Positions 8,180-15,928 of a stretch of 64,000 bases of DNA are shown here, piece after piece. The position numbers were made by a program, and so were the translations under genes. The notes beneath the pieces were generated by a model. The model searched no databases, was not told the origin of the DNA, and saw nothing but the letters and a program-made list of their open reading frames with translations. How positions within the stretch are numbered: position 1 is the stretch's first letter; every line of letters begins with the position of its first letter. This stretch comes from Spirochaetota bacterium. Lineage in GTDB: Bacteria > Spirochaetota > Spirochaetia > Treponematales > Rectinemataceae. Location of the stretch: contig JAKLFE010000014.1 in NCBI GenBank assembly GCA_022711355.1, forward strand, positions 1 through 64,000, written 5' to 3'.

Positions 8180-9157
8180 ATGAGCGACACCATACTCGAG
8201 ATCAAGGACCTCGTGGTCCACTACGTCACCGACCGGACCACGGTGCGGGCGGTGAACGGCATATCCATCTCCCTCGAGCGCGGCGAGTCCCTCGGCCTCG
8301 TCGGCGAGACCGGCGCGGGCAAGACCACGACCGCCCTCAGCATCATGCAGCTCATCCCCGACCCGCCGGGCCGGATCGTATCGGGCGAGATCCGCTACGA
8401 GGGCGAGGACCTCGTGGCCATGAGCCCGGCGCGGAAGCGGGAGATCAGGGGCAACCAGGTCTCCATGATCTTCCAGGACCCGATGACGGCCCTCAATCCC
8501 GTGCTGACGGTCGGCGACCAGATCGCCGAGGTCGTCCGCCTCCACCAGAAGATCAGCCGGGCCAAGGCCACGGTCAAGGCGCAGGAGATGCTCGAGCTGG
8601 TCGGCATCCCCGGGGAGCGCTACCCGGAGTACCCCCACCAGTTCTCGGGGGGCATGAAGCAGCGGGTCGTGATCGCGATGGCCCTCGCCTGCGACCCCAA
8701 GCTCCTCATCGCCGACGAGCCGACGACGGCCCTCGACGTCACGATCCAGGACCAGGTCCTCGACCTCATCGAGAAGCTGATGACGGGCTCGGGCACCTCC
8801 CTCATCCTCATCACCCACGACCTCGGCGTCGTGGCGGAGATCTGCCAGAAGGCGGCGATCATGTACGCGGGGGAGATCGTCGAGTACGGGACCCTCCCCC
8901 ACATCTACCAGAACACGCAGCACCCCTACACCGTCGGCCTCTTCGGCTCGGTCCCGAACCTCAACGAGGACGTGGACCGGCTGCGGCCTATCAAGGGCCT
9001 CATGCCCGACCCGACGGAGGTACCGGCGGGCTGCGTCTTCGCCCCGCGCTGCCCGGAGGCCTCCGCCGAATGCTCGGCGGCGCCCGCGCCCGTCGTCGAG
9101 GTGGAGCCGGGGCACTTCGTGAAATGCCATAAACGCCGCGGCGGGGGGTCGAAATGA
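8180..9157 (+). CDS. ABC importer ATPase, DppD/OppD type
   Basis: A 325-residue cytoplasmic ATPase with ATG 8180 behind AGGAGAGGAAG. Visible motifs: Walker [12 protein letters not shown]-loop [13 protein letters not shown], signature FSGGMKQRV, Walker [13 protein letters not shown] and switch His in [11 protein letters not shown]. The C-terminal oligopeptide-transport domain has the four-Cys cluster [14 protein letters not shown]...VKCHK typical of Dpp/Opp ATPases. All catalytic motifs are intact. Its stop overlaps the next ATPase start by 4 bp, so synthesis is coupled. Confidence 0.94.
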   Translation: MSDTILEIKDLVVHYVTDRTTVRAVNGISISLERGESLGLVGETGAGKTTTALSIMQLIPDPPGRIVSGEIRYEGEDLVAMSPARKREIRGNQVSMIFQDPMTALNPVLTVGDQIAEVVRLHQKISRAKATVKAQEMLELVGIPGERYPEYPHQFSGGMKQRVVIAMALACDPKLLIADEPTTALDVTIQDQVLDLIEKLMTGSGTSLILITHDLGVVAEICQKAAIMYAGEIVEYGTLPHIYQNTQHPYTVGLFGSVPNLNEDVDRLRPIKGLMPDPTEVPAGCVFAPRCPEASAECSAAPAPVVEVEPGHFVKCHKRRGGGSK

Positions 9158-10119
9158 GCGCGCTCATCGAGGTCCGCGACCTCAAGAAGTACTTCAAGAC
9201 GCCCAAGGGCAACCTGCACGCGGTCGACGGCGTGAGCTTCGGCATCGAGCGGGGCAAGACCCTCGGCGTCGTGGGCGAGTCGGGCTGCGGCAAGTCCACC
9301 CTCGGGCGGGTGACGATCCACCTCCTCGAGGCCACCTCCGGCCGGATCTTCTTCGAGGGGAAGGACATCAGCCAGATCGGCGGGGCCGAGGTCAAGCGCT
9401 ACCGCCAGGACATGCAGATGATCTTCCAGGATCCCTACTCCTCCCTCGACCCGCGGATGTCCGTCAGCAACATCATCGCGGAGCCGCTGCGGATCTACCG
9501 GAAATGCCGCGACGAGGCCGAGCTCGGCGCGCAGGTGGGCAGGCTCATGGACCGGGTCGGGCTCGCGCGGCGGCTCGCCGACGCCTACCCCCACGAGCTC
9601 GACGGGGGGCGCCGGCAGCGCATCGGCGTGGCGCGGGCCCTCTCGCTCAACCCCAAGTTCATCGTCTGCGACGAGCCGGTCTCGGCCCTGGACGTCTCCA
9701 TCCAGGCGCAGATCCTCAACCTCATGCAGGACCTCCAGGCCGAGCTCGACCTCACCTTCCTCTTCATCACCCACAACATGGCGGTGGTCAAGCACATCTC
9801 GGACGAGATCCTCGTCATGTACATGGGCAAGATGGTGGAGAGCGCGCCCTCGGGCTCCGTCTTCGCCGAGCGCTTCCACCCCTACACCAAGGCCCTCCTC
9901 GCCGCGGTGCCGGTGCCCGTGCTCGGCGGCAAGAAGGAGCGCCGCCTGCTCAAGGGCGAGATCAGCTCCCCGGTGAACCCGAAGCCCGGCTGCCGCTTCG
10001 CCAAGCGCTGCGAGTTCGCGACGGAGCTCTGCTCCGCCGAGGAGCCGCCCTTCGCCGAGGCGAAGCCCGGGCACCGGGTCGCGTGCCACCACGTCAAGTC
10101 GATCAACGCCCTCGCCTGA
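9154..10119 (+). CDS. ABC importer ATPase, DppF/OppF type, with altered signature motif
   Basis: A 321-residue partner ATPase. Walker [14 protein letters not shown]-loop [14 protein letters not shown], Walker [13 protein letters not shown] and switch His ITHNMAVVK are intact. The C-terminal Cys motif [14 protein letters not shown] is present. The signature, however, reads [16 protein letters not shown]: the usual LSGGQ is LDGGR, so the Ser that contacts the gamma-phosphate is Asp. In a DppD-DppF pair this would weaken one of two composite ATP sites, or it is a sequence error. Order and overlap make it the last importer gene, with the amidase following 27 bp later. Confidence 0.93.
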   Translation: MSALIEVRDLKKYFKTPKGNLHAVDGVSFGIERGKTLGVVGESGCGKSTLGRVTIHLLEATSGRIFFEGKDISQIGGAEVKRYRQDMQMIFQDPYSSLDPRMSVSNIIAEPLRIYRKCRDEAELGAQVGRLMDRVGLARRLADAYPHELDGGRRQRIGVARALSLNPKFIVCDEPVSALDVSIQAQILNLMQDLQAELDLTFLFITHNMAVVKHISDEILVMYMGKMVESAPSGSVFAERFHPYTKALLAAVPVPVLGGKKERRLLKGEISSPVNPKPGCRFAKRCEFATELCSAEEPPFAEAKPGHRVACHHVKSINALA

Positions 10120-10146
10120 GGGCATAGCCGAGAGAAAGGCGGAATC

Positions 10147-10983
10147 ATGGTCAGGAAATACCTGGTGGGCGTGGTCCAGCTGGACACGCAGAACGACAAG
10201 GGCAAGAACCTCGAGCGAATCTGCGCCTACATCGACGAGGCCGCGGACCGGGGCGCCAAGCTCGTCGCCCTGCCCGAGGTGATGAACCTCATAGGCGAGA
10301 AGAACGTCGGCGAGGGCGGCGAGGCGGAGCCGATCCCGGGCTATACGACCCAGATCCTGGCGAAGAAGGCCCGGGAGCGCCGCGTCTACCTCCACTGCGG
10401 CAGCATGAAGGAGGCGATCCCGGGAGAGGCGAGGGCCTACAACACGACCGTCATGCTCGACGATAAAGGCGAGATCATCGCGAAGTACCGGAAGCTGCAC
10501 ACCTTCGACGTCACCCTCGCGGACGGCACCGTCTGCAACGAGTCGGCCCGGGTGCGCCCCGGGTCGGAGATCGTCACCGTCGACACGGAGCTCGGCAGGC
10601 TCGGCTTCTCGATCTGCTACGACATCCGCTTCCCCGAGCTGTTCAGGCTCCTCGCGGCGGCCGGCGCCCGGCTCGTCTTCACGCCGGCGAACTTCACCCT
10701 CCCCACCGGGAAGGACCACTGGGAGCCCATCCTCCGCGCCCGCGCGATCGAGAACGCCTGCTACGTCGTGGCGCCGGCCCAGATCGGCAAGAAGCCCAAC
10801 TTCACGGCCTTCGGCAACAGCATGGTGGTGGATCCCTGGGGCAGCGTCGTCGCGAGGGCGAAGGACGAGCCCGGCGTCGCGATCGCCGAGATCGACCTGG
10901 ACTACCAGGACAAGGTGCGGGCCCAGCTCCCCGCCTTCCAGAACAGGCGCGCCGACGTCTACGACCTGCGCGTCAAGCAATAG
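10147..10983 (+). CDS. Nitrilase-superfamily carbon-nitrogen hydrolase
   Basis: A 278-residue cytoplasmic enzyme with the complete Glu-Lys-Cys triad: Glu44 in LVALPEVMN, Lys116 in KYRKLHTFD, and Cys157 in GFSICYDIRFPEL. The spacing and the FDV/CYDIRFPE pattern are closest to the Nit1/Nit2 omega-amidase branch, which deaminates alpha-ketoglutaramate-like or N-carbamoyl/deaminated glutathione-like amides to acids and ammonia. It lies in the importer operon between the ATPase and RraA-like genes, so it probably performs a second amide-bond cleavage in the pathway begun by the creatininase-family enzyme. The substrate is unproven. Confidence 0.9.
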   Translation: MVRKYLVGVVQLDTQNDKGKNLERICAYIDEAADRGAKLVALPEVMNLIGEKNVGEGGEAEPIPGYTTQILAKKARERRVYLHCGSMKEAIPGEARAYNTTVMLDDKGEIIAKYRKLHTFDVTLADGTVCNESARVRPGSEIVTVDTELGRLGFSICYDIRFPELFRLLAAAGARLVFTPANFTLPTGKDHWEPILRARAIENACYVVAPAQIGKKPNFTAFGNSMVVDPWGSVVARAKDEPGVAIAEIDLDYQDKVRAQLPAFQNRRADVYDLRVKQ

Positions 10984-11002
10984 CGATATCCGGAAAGGTT
11001 AG

Positions 11003-11674
11003 GTGAACGAGATGGAATTCACGAAGGAGATAGCCGAGCGCTTCATGGGCGTCGACCCGGCCACCTTCGGCCACTACATCGGCGGGGGCTACATGCGCCC
11101 CGAGATGAAGCCGATCAACCGGCGCTCCAAGATGGCGGGCCCCGCCTACACGGTCCGGCTCCAGGGCAGGGACTCCTTCGCCCTCTACGACGCCCTCAAG
11201 CGGGCGCCCAAGGGCTCGGTCATCGTGATCGACCGCTGCGGCGACGCGACCTACGCCTGCGTCGGCGAGATGGTCGCCCTCTGCGCCGAGCACCAGGGCT
11301 TCGCGGGCATCGTGATCGACGGCCCGGCCACCGACTCCCTCGCGATCGAGCAGTCCGGCTACCCCGTGTTCTGCACCGGGATCTCGGTAGTGACGACCAA
11401 CGTGCTCGGCATCTCCGGGGAGCACGGCGTGACGATCAGCTGCTCGGGGGCCGTCGTGCGGCCCGGCGACATCGTCTTCGGGGACGCCGACGGCGTGGTC
11501 GTCATCCCCCCCGACCGCTGCCTCGAGCTCCTGGCCAAGGCCGAGGAGTCGGTGGCGCGCGAGGTGGGCCTGCGCGCCCACCTCAAGGCGGGCGGCTTCC
11601 TCAAGATCAACATCGACCGGCTGCGCGAGGCGGACGTCCTGGGCATGATCAACGAGCTCAAGAAGCCCCAATGA
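11003..11674 (+). CDS. RraA-like / HMG-CHA aldolase family protein, active-site Arg not conserved
   Basis: A protein of about 223 residues. GTG 11003 is possible, but ATG 11012 has TAGGTGA just upstream and may be the true start (220 aa). The RraA fold is clear: KMAGPAYTVRLQG, the glycine-rich VIDRCGDATYACVGEM, GFAGIVIDGPATDS, SGYPVFCTGISV and PGDIVFGDADGVVVIP. Aldolases of this group (4-hydroxy-4-methyl-2-oxoglutarate aldolase, oxaloacetate decarboxylase activity) have Arg-Asp after the VIDG strand; here the Arg position is Thr (ATD). It may therefore bind a ketoacid differently or catalyse another reaction. It is the last gene of the operon. Confidence 0.85.
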   Translation: MNEMEFTKEIAERFMGVDPATFGHYIGGGYMRPEMKPINRRSKMAGPAYTVRLQGRDSFALYDALKRAPKGSVIVIDRCGDATYACVGEMVALCAEHQGFAGIVIDGPATDSLAIEQSGYPVFCTGISVVTTNVLGISGEHGVTISCSGAVVRPGDIVFGDADGVVVIPPDRCLELLAKAEESVAREVGLRAHLKAGGFLKINIDRLREADVLGMINELKKPQ

Positions 11675-11680
11675 GGGCGG

Positions 11681-11701
11681 GCCCGCCCCCGCCGGGCGGG
11701 C
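11681..11701. terminator. Hairpin between convergent genes
   Basis: A 7-bp GC stem (11681-11687 with 11695-11701) lies between the end of the importer operon and the end of the opposing NTF2-like gene. It has no T-run; it could serve both strands. Confidence 0.45.
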
Positions 11702-11713
11702 GCCGCCGTCGCT

Positions 11714-12043
11714 TCAACGTATGAAGGAGACCCTCCTGATCAGGCCCTCGGCGACCTCGTATATCACGACGACGTCGAGGGCCGAGTCGCCGACCCCCGT
11801 GACCCGCTCGCGGTCGATGACGAAGGCGCCCTTCGCGATGCGGGCCGCGATCTCGGCGTGCAGGGCGGCGTTGGCGAATTTCTGCCTGTAGAGCTCCCGC
11901 AGCGCGTCCTTGGAGCTCAGGTAGGGCTCGGGCTCGTGCTGGTTGTACAGCTCGACATCCTCCGCGTAGCAGGCGCAGAAGCCCTCGAGGTCGTGCGCGT
12001 TGTAGCTCTCGAGCTGCCTTGCGATCAGTTCTTCCGGGGTCAC
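11714..12043 (-). CDS. NTF2-like / SnoaL-type small protein
   Basis: A 109-residue protein starting at GTG 12043 behind GGAGGAGG. It has the cone-shaped NTF2-like pattern: an N-terminal helix with LIARQLESYNAHDLEGFCAC, the YAEDVELYN strand, then LRELYRQKF and alternating strands ending RVSFIR. Relatives include polyketide cyclases, ketosteroid isomerase-like enzymes and ligand-binding subunits. Nothing seen fixes the reaction. It has its own promoter-like TATACT upstream and converges on the importer operon. Confidence 0.75.
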   Translation of the reverse strand: MTPEELIARQLESYNAHDLEGFCACYAEDVELYNQHEPEPYLSSKDALRELYRQKFANAALHAEIAARIAKGAFVIDRERVTGVGDSALDVVVIYEVAEGLIRRVSFIR

Positions 12044-12102
12044 GGGATACCTCCTCCGATAGGGCGTCCGCGGCTGGCATGCGGCGGCCGCGCCCCTGGG
12101 GG

Positions 12103-12132
12103 AGTATAGCGGAAATCGGGGCCGGGCGCTAA
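12103..12132 (-). promoter_or_regulatory. Promoter of the NTF2-like gene
   Basis: On the minus strand TATACT (12108-12103) is a near-consensus -10 box; 18 bp upstream is a weak TTAGCG (12132-12127) that reaches into the end of the reductase gene. Confidence 0.45.
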
Positions 12133-13064
12133 GCGCTCCGGCCCGGGTAGCCCTTCTCGATCGCGAGGATCATGTCCAGGAGGAGCTCGTTCACCGGGGT
12201 GGGGACCCCGGCGCGGGCGCCGAGCTCGACCACCGTGCCGGCGAAGGCCTCGACCTCGGTCTTGCGCCCTGCCTCGACGTCCTGGAGCATCGAGGTCTTC
12301 GACTCGGGGCCCAGGCCCGCGAGGGTCGCGTACCAGGCCTCGATGTCGGCCGGGACGAGGCCCGTGCCGAGGGCGGCCGAGAGCGCGACGACCTCGCGCA
12401 TCGCGGCTTCCATGACCCGCTGGGCCTCGGGCAGGGACTGGAAGGAGGCGTAGGTCGCGCGCAGGACGGCCGAGGCCTGGTTCACCCCGACGTTGATCAT
12501 GAACTTGTACCAGAGGCTGCGGATCATGTCCTCGGGCACCACGTGCCTGACCCCGGCCCGGCCGAGGAAGGACGCGATGCGCGACACCTGCTCGCTCCAG
12601 GCCCCCGGCGGATTGCGCGCCTCGCCGAAGTGGATCGCGCCGCCGGAGCTGTAGCTCGTCGCGTTGCCCTCGCGGATGGCGTCGATGCCGAGGATCATGG
12701 CGTAGGGCACCTTCTCCCGGCCGAAGGCCGCGGCGAGGATATCCTCGCTCGTGATCCCGTTGAGGAGGGAGAGGATCAGGGTCGAGGGGCCGACCTGGGA
12801 GCGCAGCTCCTCGACGGCGGCCGGGAGCTGGTGGGCCTTGACCGCGACGAGGACGAGGTCGCGCTCGGCCGGCCGGGCGGGGTCGGCGAGGCGGAAGTCC
12901 CGCCGCCGGCCGTTGACCAGGAAGCCCTCGGCCCGGAAGCGCTCCGCCCGCCCCGCGCCGGCGAGGATCGAGACCGTCCCCGGCAGCCGCTCCTCGATGG
13001 TCGCGGCGAGGGCCGAGCCCACCGCCCCGGCTCCGGCTATCAGGACGTCCCGTATTTCGGCCAT
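12129..13064 (-). CDS. 2-dehydropantoate 2-reductase (ApbA/PanE) family
   Basis: A 311-residue NADPH-dependent reductase. I chose ATG 13064 because GAGGAGGATCGCC lies directly upstream and the Rossmann motif DVLIAGAGAVGSALAA begins at residue 6. The rest fits ApbA/PanE: LVLVAVKAHQLPAAVEEL, the LSLLNGITSEDIL segment carrying the conserved Asn, and the C-terminal catalytic Lys region RSLWYKFMINVGVNQ. Such enzymes reduce ketopantoate for pantothenate/CoA synthesis, though many paralogs reduce other 2-oxo acids. No other pantothenate gene is nearby, so this may be a pathway-specific 2-ketoacid reductase. Confidence 0.85.
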   Translation of the reverse strand: MAEIRDVLIAGAGAVGSALAATIEERLPGTVSILAGAGRAERFRAEGFLVNGRRRDFRLADPARPAERDLVLVAVKAHQLPAAVEELRSQVGPSTLILSLLNGITSEDILAAAFGREKVPYAMILGIDAIREGNATSYSSGGAIHFGEARNPPGAWSEQVSRIASFLGRAGVRHVVPEDMIRSLWYKFMINVGVNQASAVLRATYASFQSLPEAQRVMEAAMREVVALSAALGTGLVPADIEAWYATLAGLGPESKTSMLQDVEAGRKTEVEAFAGTVVELGARAGVPTPVNELLLDMILAIEKGYPGRSA

Positions 13065-13169
13065 GGCGATCCTCCTCCTCGGGCGGCTTCCCGCCGCGCC
13101 GAGACTATAGCCTGAGCCGGGCCCCCGCGTCGGCCCTCCGGCGGCCGGCCTCGGCCGGCCCGCGGCCCG

Positions 13170-13196
13170 GCGGCGCTCTCCTTGAGCGAGCGCCGC
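13170..13196. other. Strong hairpin in the divergent reductase/XRE gap
   Basis: A perfect 9-bp stem (13170-13178 with 13188-13196) with a 9-nt loop lies between the reductase promoter area (TATAGT on the minus strand, 13109-13104) and the XRE promoter. A second GC palindrome, GGCCGGCC-TC-GGCCGGCC, lies just before it (13143-13160). Role unknown. Confidence 0.4.
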
Positions 13197-13207
13197 ACTC
13201 CCCGCGC

Positions 13208-13238
13208 GAATTGCAATTCCCGGCCCCGCCCCTACCAT
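13208..13238 (+). promoter_or_regulatory. Leaderless-type promoter with palindromic operator for the XRE gene
   Basis: A perfect 12-bp palindrome GAATTGCAATTC (13208-13219) overlaps the -35-like TTGCAA (13211-13216). Sixteen bases later is TACCAT (13233-13238), and the GTG start is 6 bp further. The palindrome over the -35 box fits autorepression by the XRE protein. Confidence 0.55.
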
Positions 13239-13244
13239 GGGCGG

Positions 13245-13619
13245 GTGACCGAGCTGCACCGCAACCTCATCCGCTCCATGAAGCGCCGGCGGAGCTTCCT
13301 TGCCATCTCGCAGATGGAGCTCGCCGAGCGGGCGGGGATCTCGCCGGGCTACGTCGGGGAGGTCGAGATGGGTCGGAAGTACCCCTCGCCCGACATCCTC
13401 GAGCGGATAGCGGCGGCCCTCGAGGTGCGGCCCTACCGCCTCCTCATGAGCGACGAGGACGTGGCCGACGCGGCGGGCCAGGACGCGGTCTACGAGGCGG
13501 CCGACCGGCTCAAGCAGCGCCTGAGCGAGGGCCTCGACGAGCTGGTCAGCGGCCTCGCCGCGCCCGCTTCGCCGCGGAGGGAGCCCGAAACCCGTAAGCC
13601 GCGTAGTCCGAATAAGTAG
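13245..13619 (+). CDS. XRE-family HTH regulator
   Basis: A 124-residue protein. GTG 13245 is preferred because a -10 box ends 6 bp before it and the HTH follows at once; an upstream ATG at 13182 would add 21 poorly conserved residues and cover the promoter. Residues ~5-65 form the Cro/CI-type helix-turn-helix (MKRRRSFLAISQMELAERAG, then ISPGYVGEVEMGRKYPSPD and LERIAAALEVRPYRLL). The C-terminal ~50 residues are charged and probably helical (VYEAADRLKQRLSEGLDELV), likely for dimerisation. It sits between a divergent reductase and the PIG-L/MFS pair and is followed by a real terminator, so it is its own transcript. Confidence 0.85.
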   Translation: MTELHRNLIRSMKRRRSFLAISQMELAERAGISPGYVGEVEMGRKYPSPDILERIAAALEVRPYRLLMSDEDVADAAGQDAVYEAADRLKQRLSEGLDELVSGLAAPASPRREPETRKPRSPNK

Positions 13620-13663
13620 CTCGTCGCAAGCGACCTAGCTCCCACAGTCTTCGTGACAGCCGG

Positions 13664-13689
13664 AAAGCGAGCAGCCGCTCGCTTTTTTT
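13664..13689 (+). terminator. Rho-independent terminator after the XRE gene
   Basis: A perfect 9-bp stem (AAAGCGAGC with GCTCGCTTT) and a 4-nt AGCC loop run straight into seven T residues. This is the clearest intrinsic terminator in the window. Confidence 0.9.
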
Positions 13690-13727
13690 GCATATTTAAA
13701 TTGCGCAAAGACGTCGGAGAGCATACA

Positions 13728-14570
13728 GTGTTCGACGTGCCCAAGCTGGTCCTCGCCATCGTGCCCCACCCCGACGACGCGGAGTTCGCGGCCGGGGGCC
13801 TCCTCGCCAAGCTCGCCCAGGGCGGGCGGCGGGTCCTGACCGCCATCGCGACGGACGGGGCCCTCGGCGGCCTCGAGGGCGGGGGGCCCGCCCTGGCCGC
13901 CCGGCGCAAGGGCGAGGCCCGGCGGGCGGCCGCCATCCTGGGGGCCGAGGAGCCGATCTTCCTCGGCTGGCCGGACTTCGGCCTCGACGGGATCCCCAAG
14001 CCGGTCATCAGGGAGCGCCTGGTCAGGCTCGTCCGCGAGCTCCAGCCCGAGACCCTCGTCCTCCAGGATCCCCAGGAGTTCGATCCCCACCCGGACCACC
14101 GCGCCCTCGCCGAGGCGGCCTCGGACGCGGCCTTCTTCTCCATGCTCCCCGCCATCCACCCCGAGCACGCCGAGCTGGGCCTCAAGCCCTGGTACGTGCC
14201 CGAGAAGCTCTTCTACTCCGAGTCCTGCCGCGGGGTCGACTACTTCGTCGACATCGCCGACGTGATCGGCCTCAAGGTCGACTCGGTCCTCGCCCACGAG
14301 AGCCAGGTCGAGTTCCTCATCGCCGACGTCCTCGCCCAGGCCAGGATGGCCGGGATCGCGGAGTCCCAGGTCGCGGCCGCCTCCGGGGCCGGGATATCGG
14401 GGGCCGCGGGGCCGGCCGCCCTCATGGCCTGGGCCGTCCAGAAGCGCGCCGCGGAGATCGGGGCCGGCGCGGGCTTCGCCTTCGGCGAGGCCTACCGCCG
14501 GGTCCGCTTCCATCCCTACGTCGAAGCCATCGCGTCGGGCCCGCCCGCCGCGTCAGGAGAGGATACGTGA
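13728..14570 (+). CDS. PIG-L / LmbE family deacetylase
   Basis: A 280-residue enzyme. GTG 13728 follows CGGAGA by 7 bp and precedes the first family strand (VPKLVLAIVPHPDDAEFAAG). Zinc ligands are visible in HPDDAEF and in DPHPDHRALAEA; FLGWPDFGLDG is also family-typical. PIG-L proteins remove acetyl groups from GlcNAc conjugates (GlcNAc-PI, bacillithiol or mycothiol precursors, antibiotics). An AT-rich segment (catatttaaatt, 13691-13702) upstream may serve as promoter. The MFS gene starts inside its stop codon, so enzyme and transporter are coupled: a plausible take-up-and-deacetylate pair for an N-acetylated sugar or conjugate. Confidence 0.88.
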   Translation: MFDVPKLVLAIVPHPDDAEFAAGGLLAKLAQGGRRVLTAIATDGALGGLEGGGPALAARRKGEARRAAAILGAEEPIFLGWPDFGLDGIPKPVIRERLVRLVRELQPETLVLQDPQEFDPHPDHRALAEAASDAAFFSMLPAIHPEHAELGLKPWYVPEKLFYSESCRGVDYFVDIADVIGLKVDSVLAHESQVEFLIADVLAQARMAGIAESQVAAASGAGISGAAGPAALMAWAVQKRAAEIGAGAGFAFGEAYRRVRFHPYVEAIASGPPAASGEDT

Positions 14571-15889
14571 ACAGACTGGACCAGTCCGCGCGCCGGGCAG
14601 CCTCGGGCAGGGGGGCGGGCTTCGCCTTCGGCACCTTCTTCGTCTTCATGCTCCTGCACCAGACCGACAAGCTCCTCATCGGCCCCCTGCAGACCCAGAT
14701 CATGGAGACCTTCGGCATCAACTTCACCCAGTGGGGCCTGGTCAACTCGGTGGCCCTCGTCGTCGGGGCGGTCTTCTACCCCCTCTGGGGCTGGCTCTAC
14801 GACCATTACGCGCGCCCCAAGCTCCTGGCCCTGGCCTCCTTCATCTGGGGCTGCACGACCTGGCTCAACGCCATCGTCCCGACCTACCCCCTCTTCCTCA
14901 TGACCCGCGCCTCCACGGGCATCGACGACTCGAGCTACCCCGGGATCTACAGCCTCATCTCGGACTACTTCCCCCCGAAGAAGCGGGGCAAGATGTACGG
15001 CTTCCTCCAGGTGGCCCAGCCGATCGGCTACCTCGTGGGCATGATCCTCGCCATGGTCCTCGGCCAGGTCTGGGGCTGGCGAAAGCTCTTCTACCTCACC
15101 GGCGGCCTGGGCGTGGCCCTCGCGATCGTCATCCTGATCGGCGTGAAGGACCAGCCCCGCGGCGCGGCCGAGCCCGAGCTCGAGGGCGTCGAGCACCTCG
15201 AGAAGTACAAGTTCAGCTGGAAGACGGTCGGCGAGCTGTTCAAGAAGAAGAGCCTCGTCGTGCTCTTCCTCCAGGGCTTCATCGGGGTCTTCCCCTGGCA
15301 GGTCATCACCTACTACATCTTCGGCTACCTCGAGAAGGGCCGGGGCTACGGGGAAGAGGCCATCCTCCTGACCATGGTGCCGGCCGTCCTCATCATGGCC
15401 GCGGGCTACCCGATCGGGGGCATCCTCGGCGACCGCCTGTTCAAGCGCACGCCCAACGGCCGCGTCATCGTGGGGGCAGGCGGGGTGGCCATGGGGGCGA
15501 TCCTCCTCTGGGTCGCGATCAAGGTCCCGGTCCAGAGCCAGCTCGCCTTCGGCGTGGCCCTCTGCGCCGCCTCCCTCTTCATCCCCTTCGCATCGCCCAA
15601 CGTGCTCTCCTCCTTCTACGACGTGACCGAGCCCGAGATCCGCGCCACGACGAACGCGGTGCAGAACTTCATCGAGTCGGCCGGCTCGGCCGCGGCGCCC
15701 CTGATCGCGGGCATCATCGCGGACCGGAGCTCCCTCGAGGCCTCGATCCTCGGCATCTGCACCGTCTCCTGGGCCCTGTGCTTCCTCTTCTTCGTCTTCG
15801 CGGGGAAGTACATGCCCAAGGACATCGAGAGCCTGAAGGCCAAGCTGCGCGACCGGGCCGAGCTCGCCAAGGCGGAAGCCGGGACTTGA
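14567..15889 (+). CDS. MFS transporter
   Basis: A 440-residue inner-membrane protein with about 12 hydrophobic helices. GTG 14567 overlaps the upstream TGA (GTGA) behind AGGAGAGG. The first helix pair holds FMLLHQTDKLLIGPLQTQIM, followed by the MFS loop GWLYDHYARPKLLAL and STGIDDSSYPGIYSLISDYF with the RxGKMYGFLQVAQPIGY segment. This is the spinster-like/organic anion branch of the superfamily. Coupling to the PIG-L gene suggests it moves that enzyme's substrate or product. Confidence 0.88.
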   Translation: MNRLDQSARRAASGRGAGFAFGTFFVFMLLHQTDKLLIGPLQTQIMETFGINFTQWGLVNSVALVVGAVFYPLWGWLYDHYARPKLLALASFIWGCTTWLNAIVPTYPLFLMTRASTGIDDSSYPGIYSLISDYFPPKKRGKMYGFLQVAQPIGYLVGMILAMVLGQVWGWRKLFYLTGGLGVALAIVILIGVKDQPRGAAEPELEGVEHLEKYKFSWKTVGELFKKKSLVVLFLQGFIGVFPWQVITYYIFGYLEKGRGYGEEAILLTMVPAVLIMAAGYPIGGILGDRLFKRTPNGRVIVGAGGVAMGAILLWVAIKVPVQSQLAFGVALCAASLFIPFASPNVLSSFYDVTEPEIRATTNAVQNFIESAGSAAAPLIAGIIADRSSLEASILGICTVSWALCFLFFVFAGKYMPKDIESLKAKLRDRAELAKAEAGT

Positions 15890-15928
15890 TCGCCTAACGC
15901 TCCGGCCGCGGCGCCTCTTCGGGCCGCC

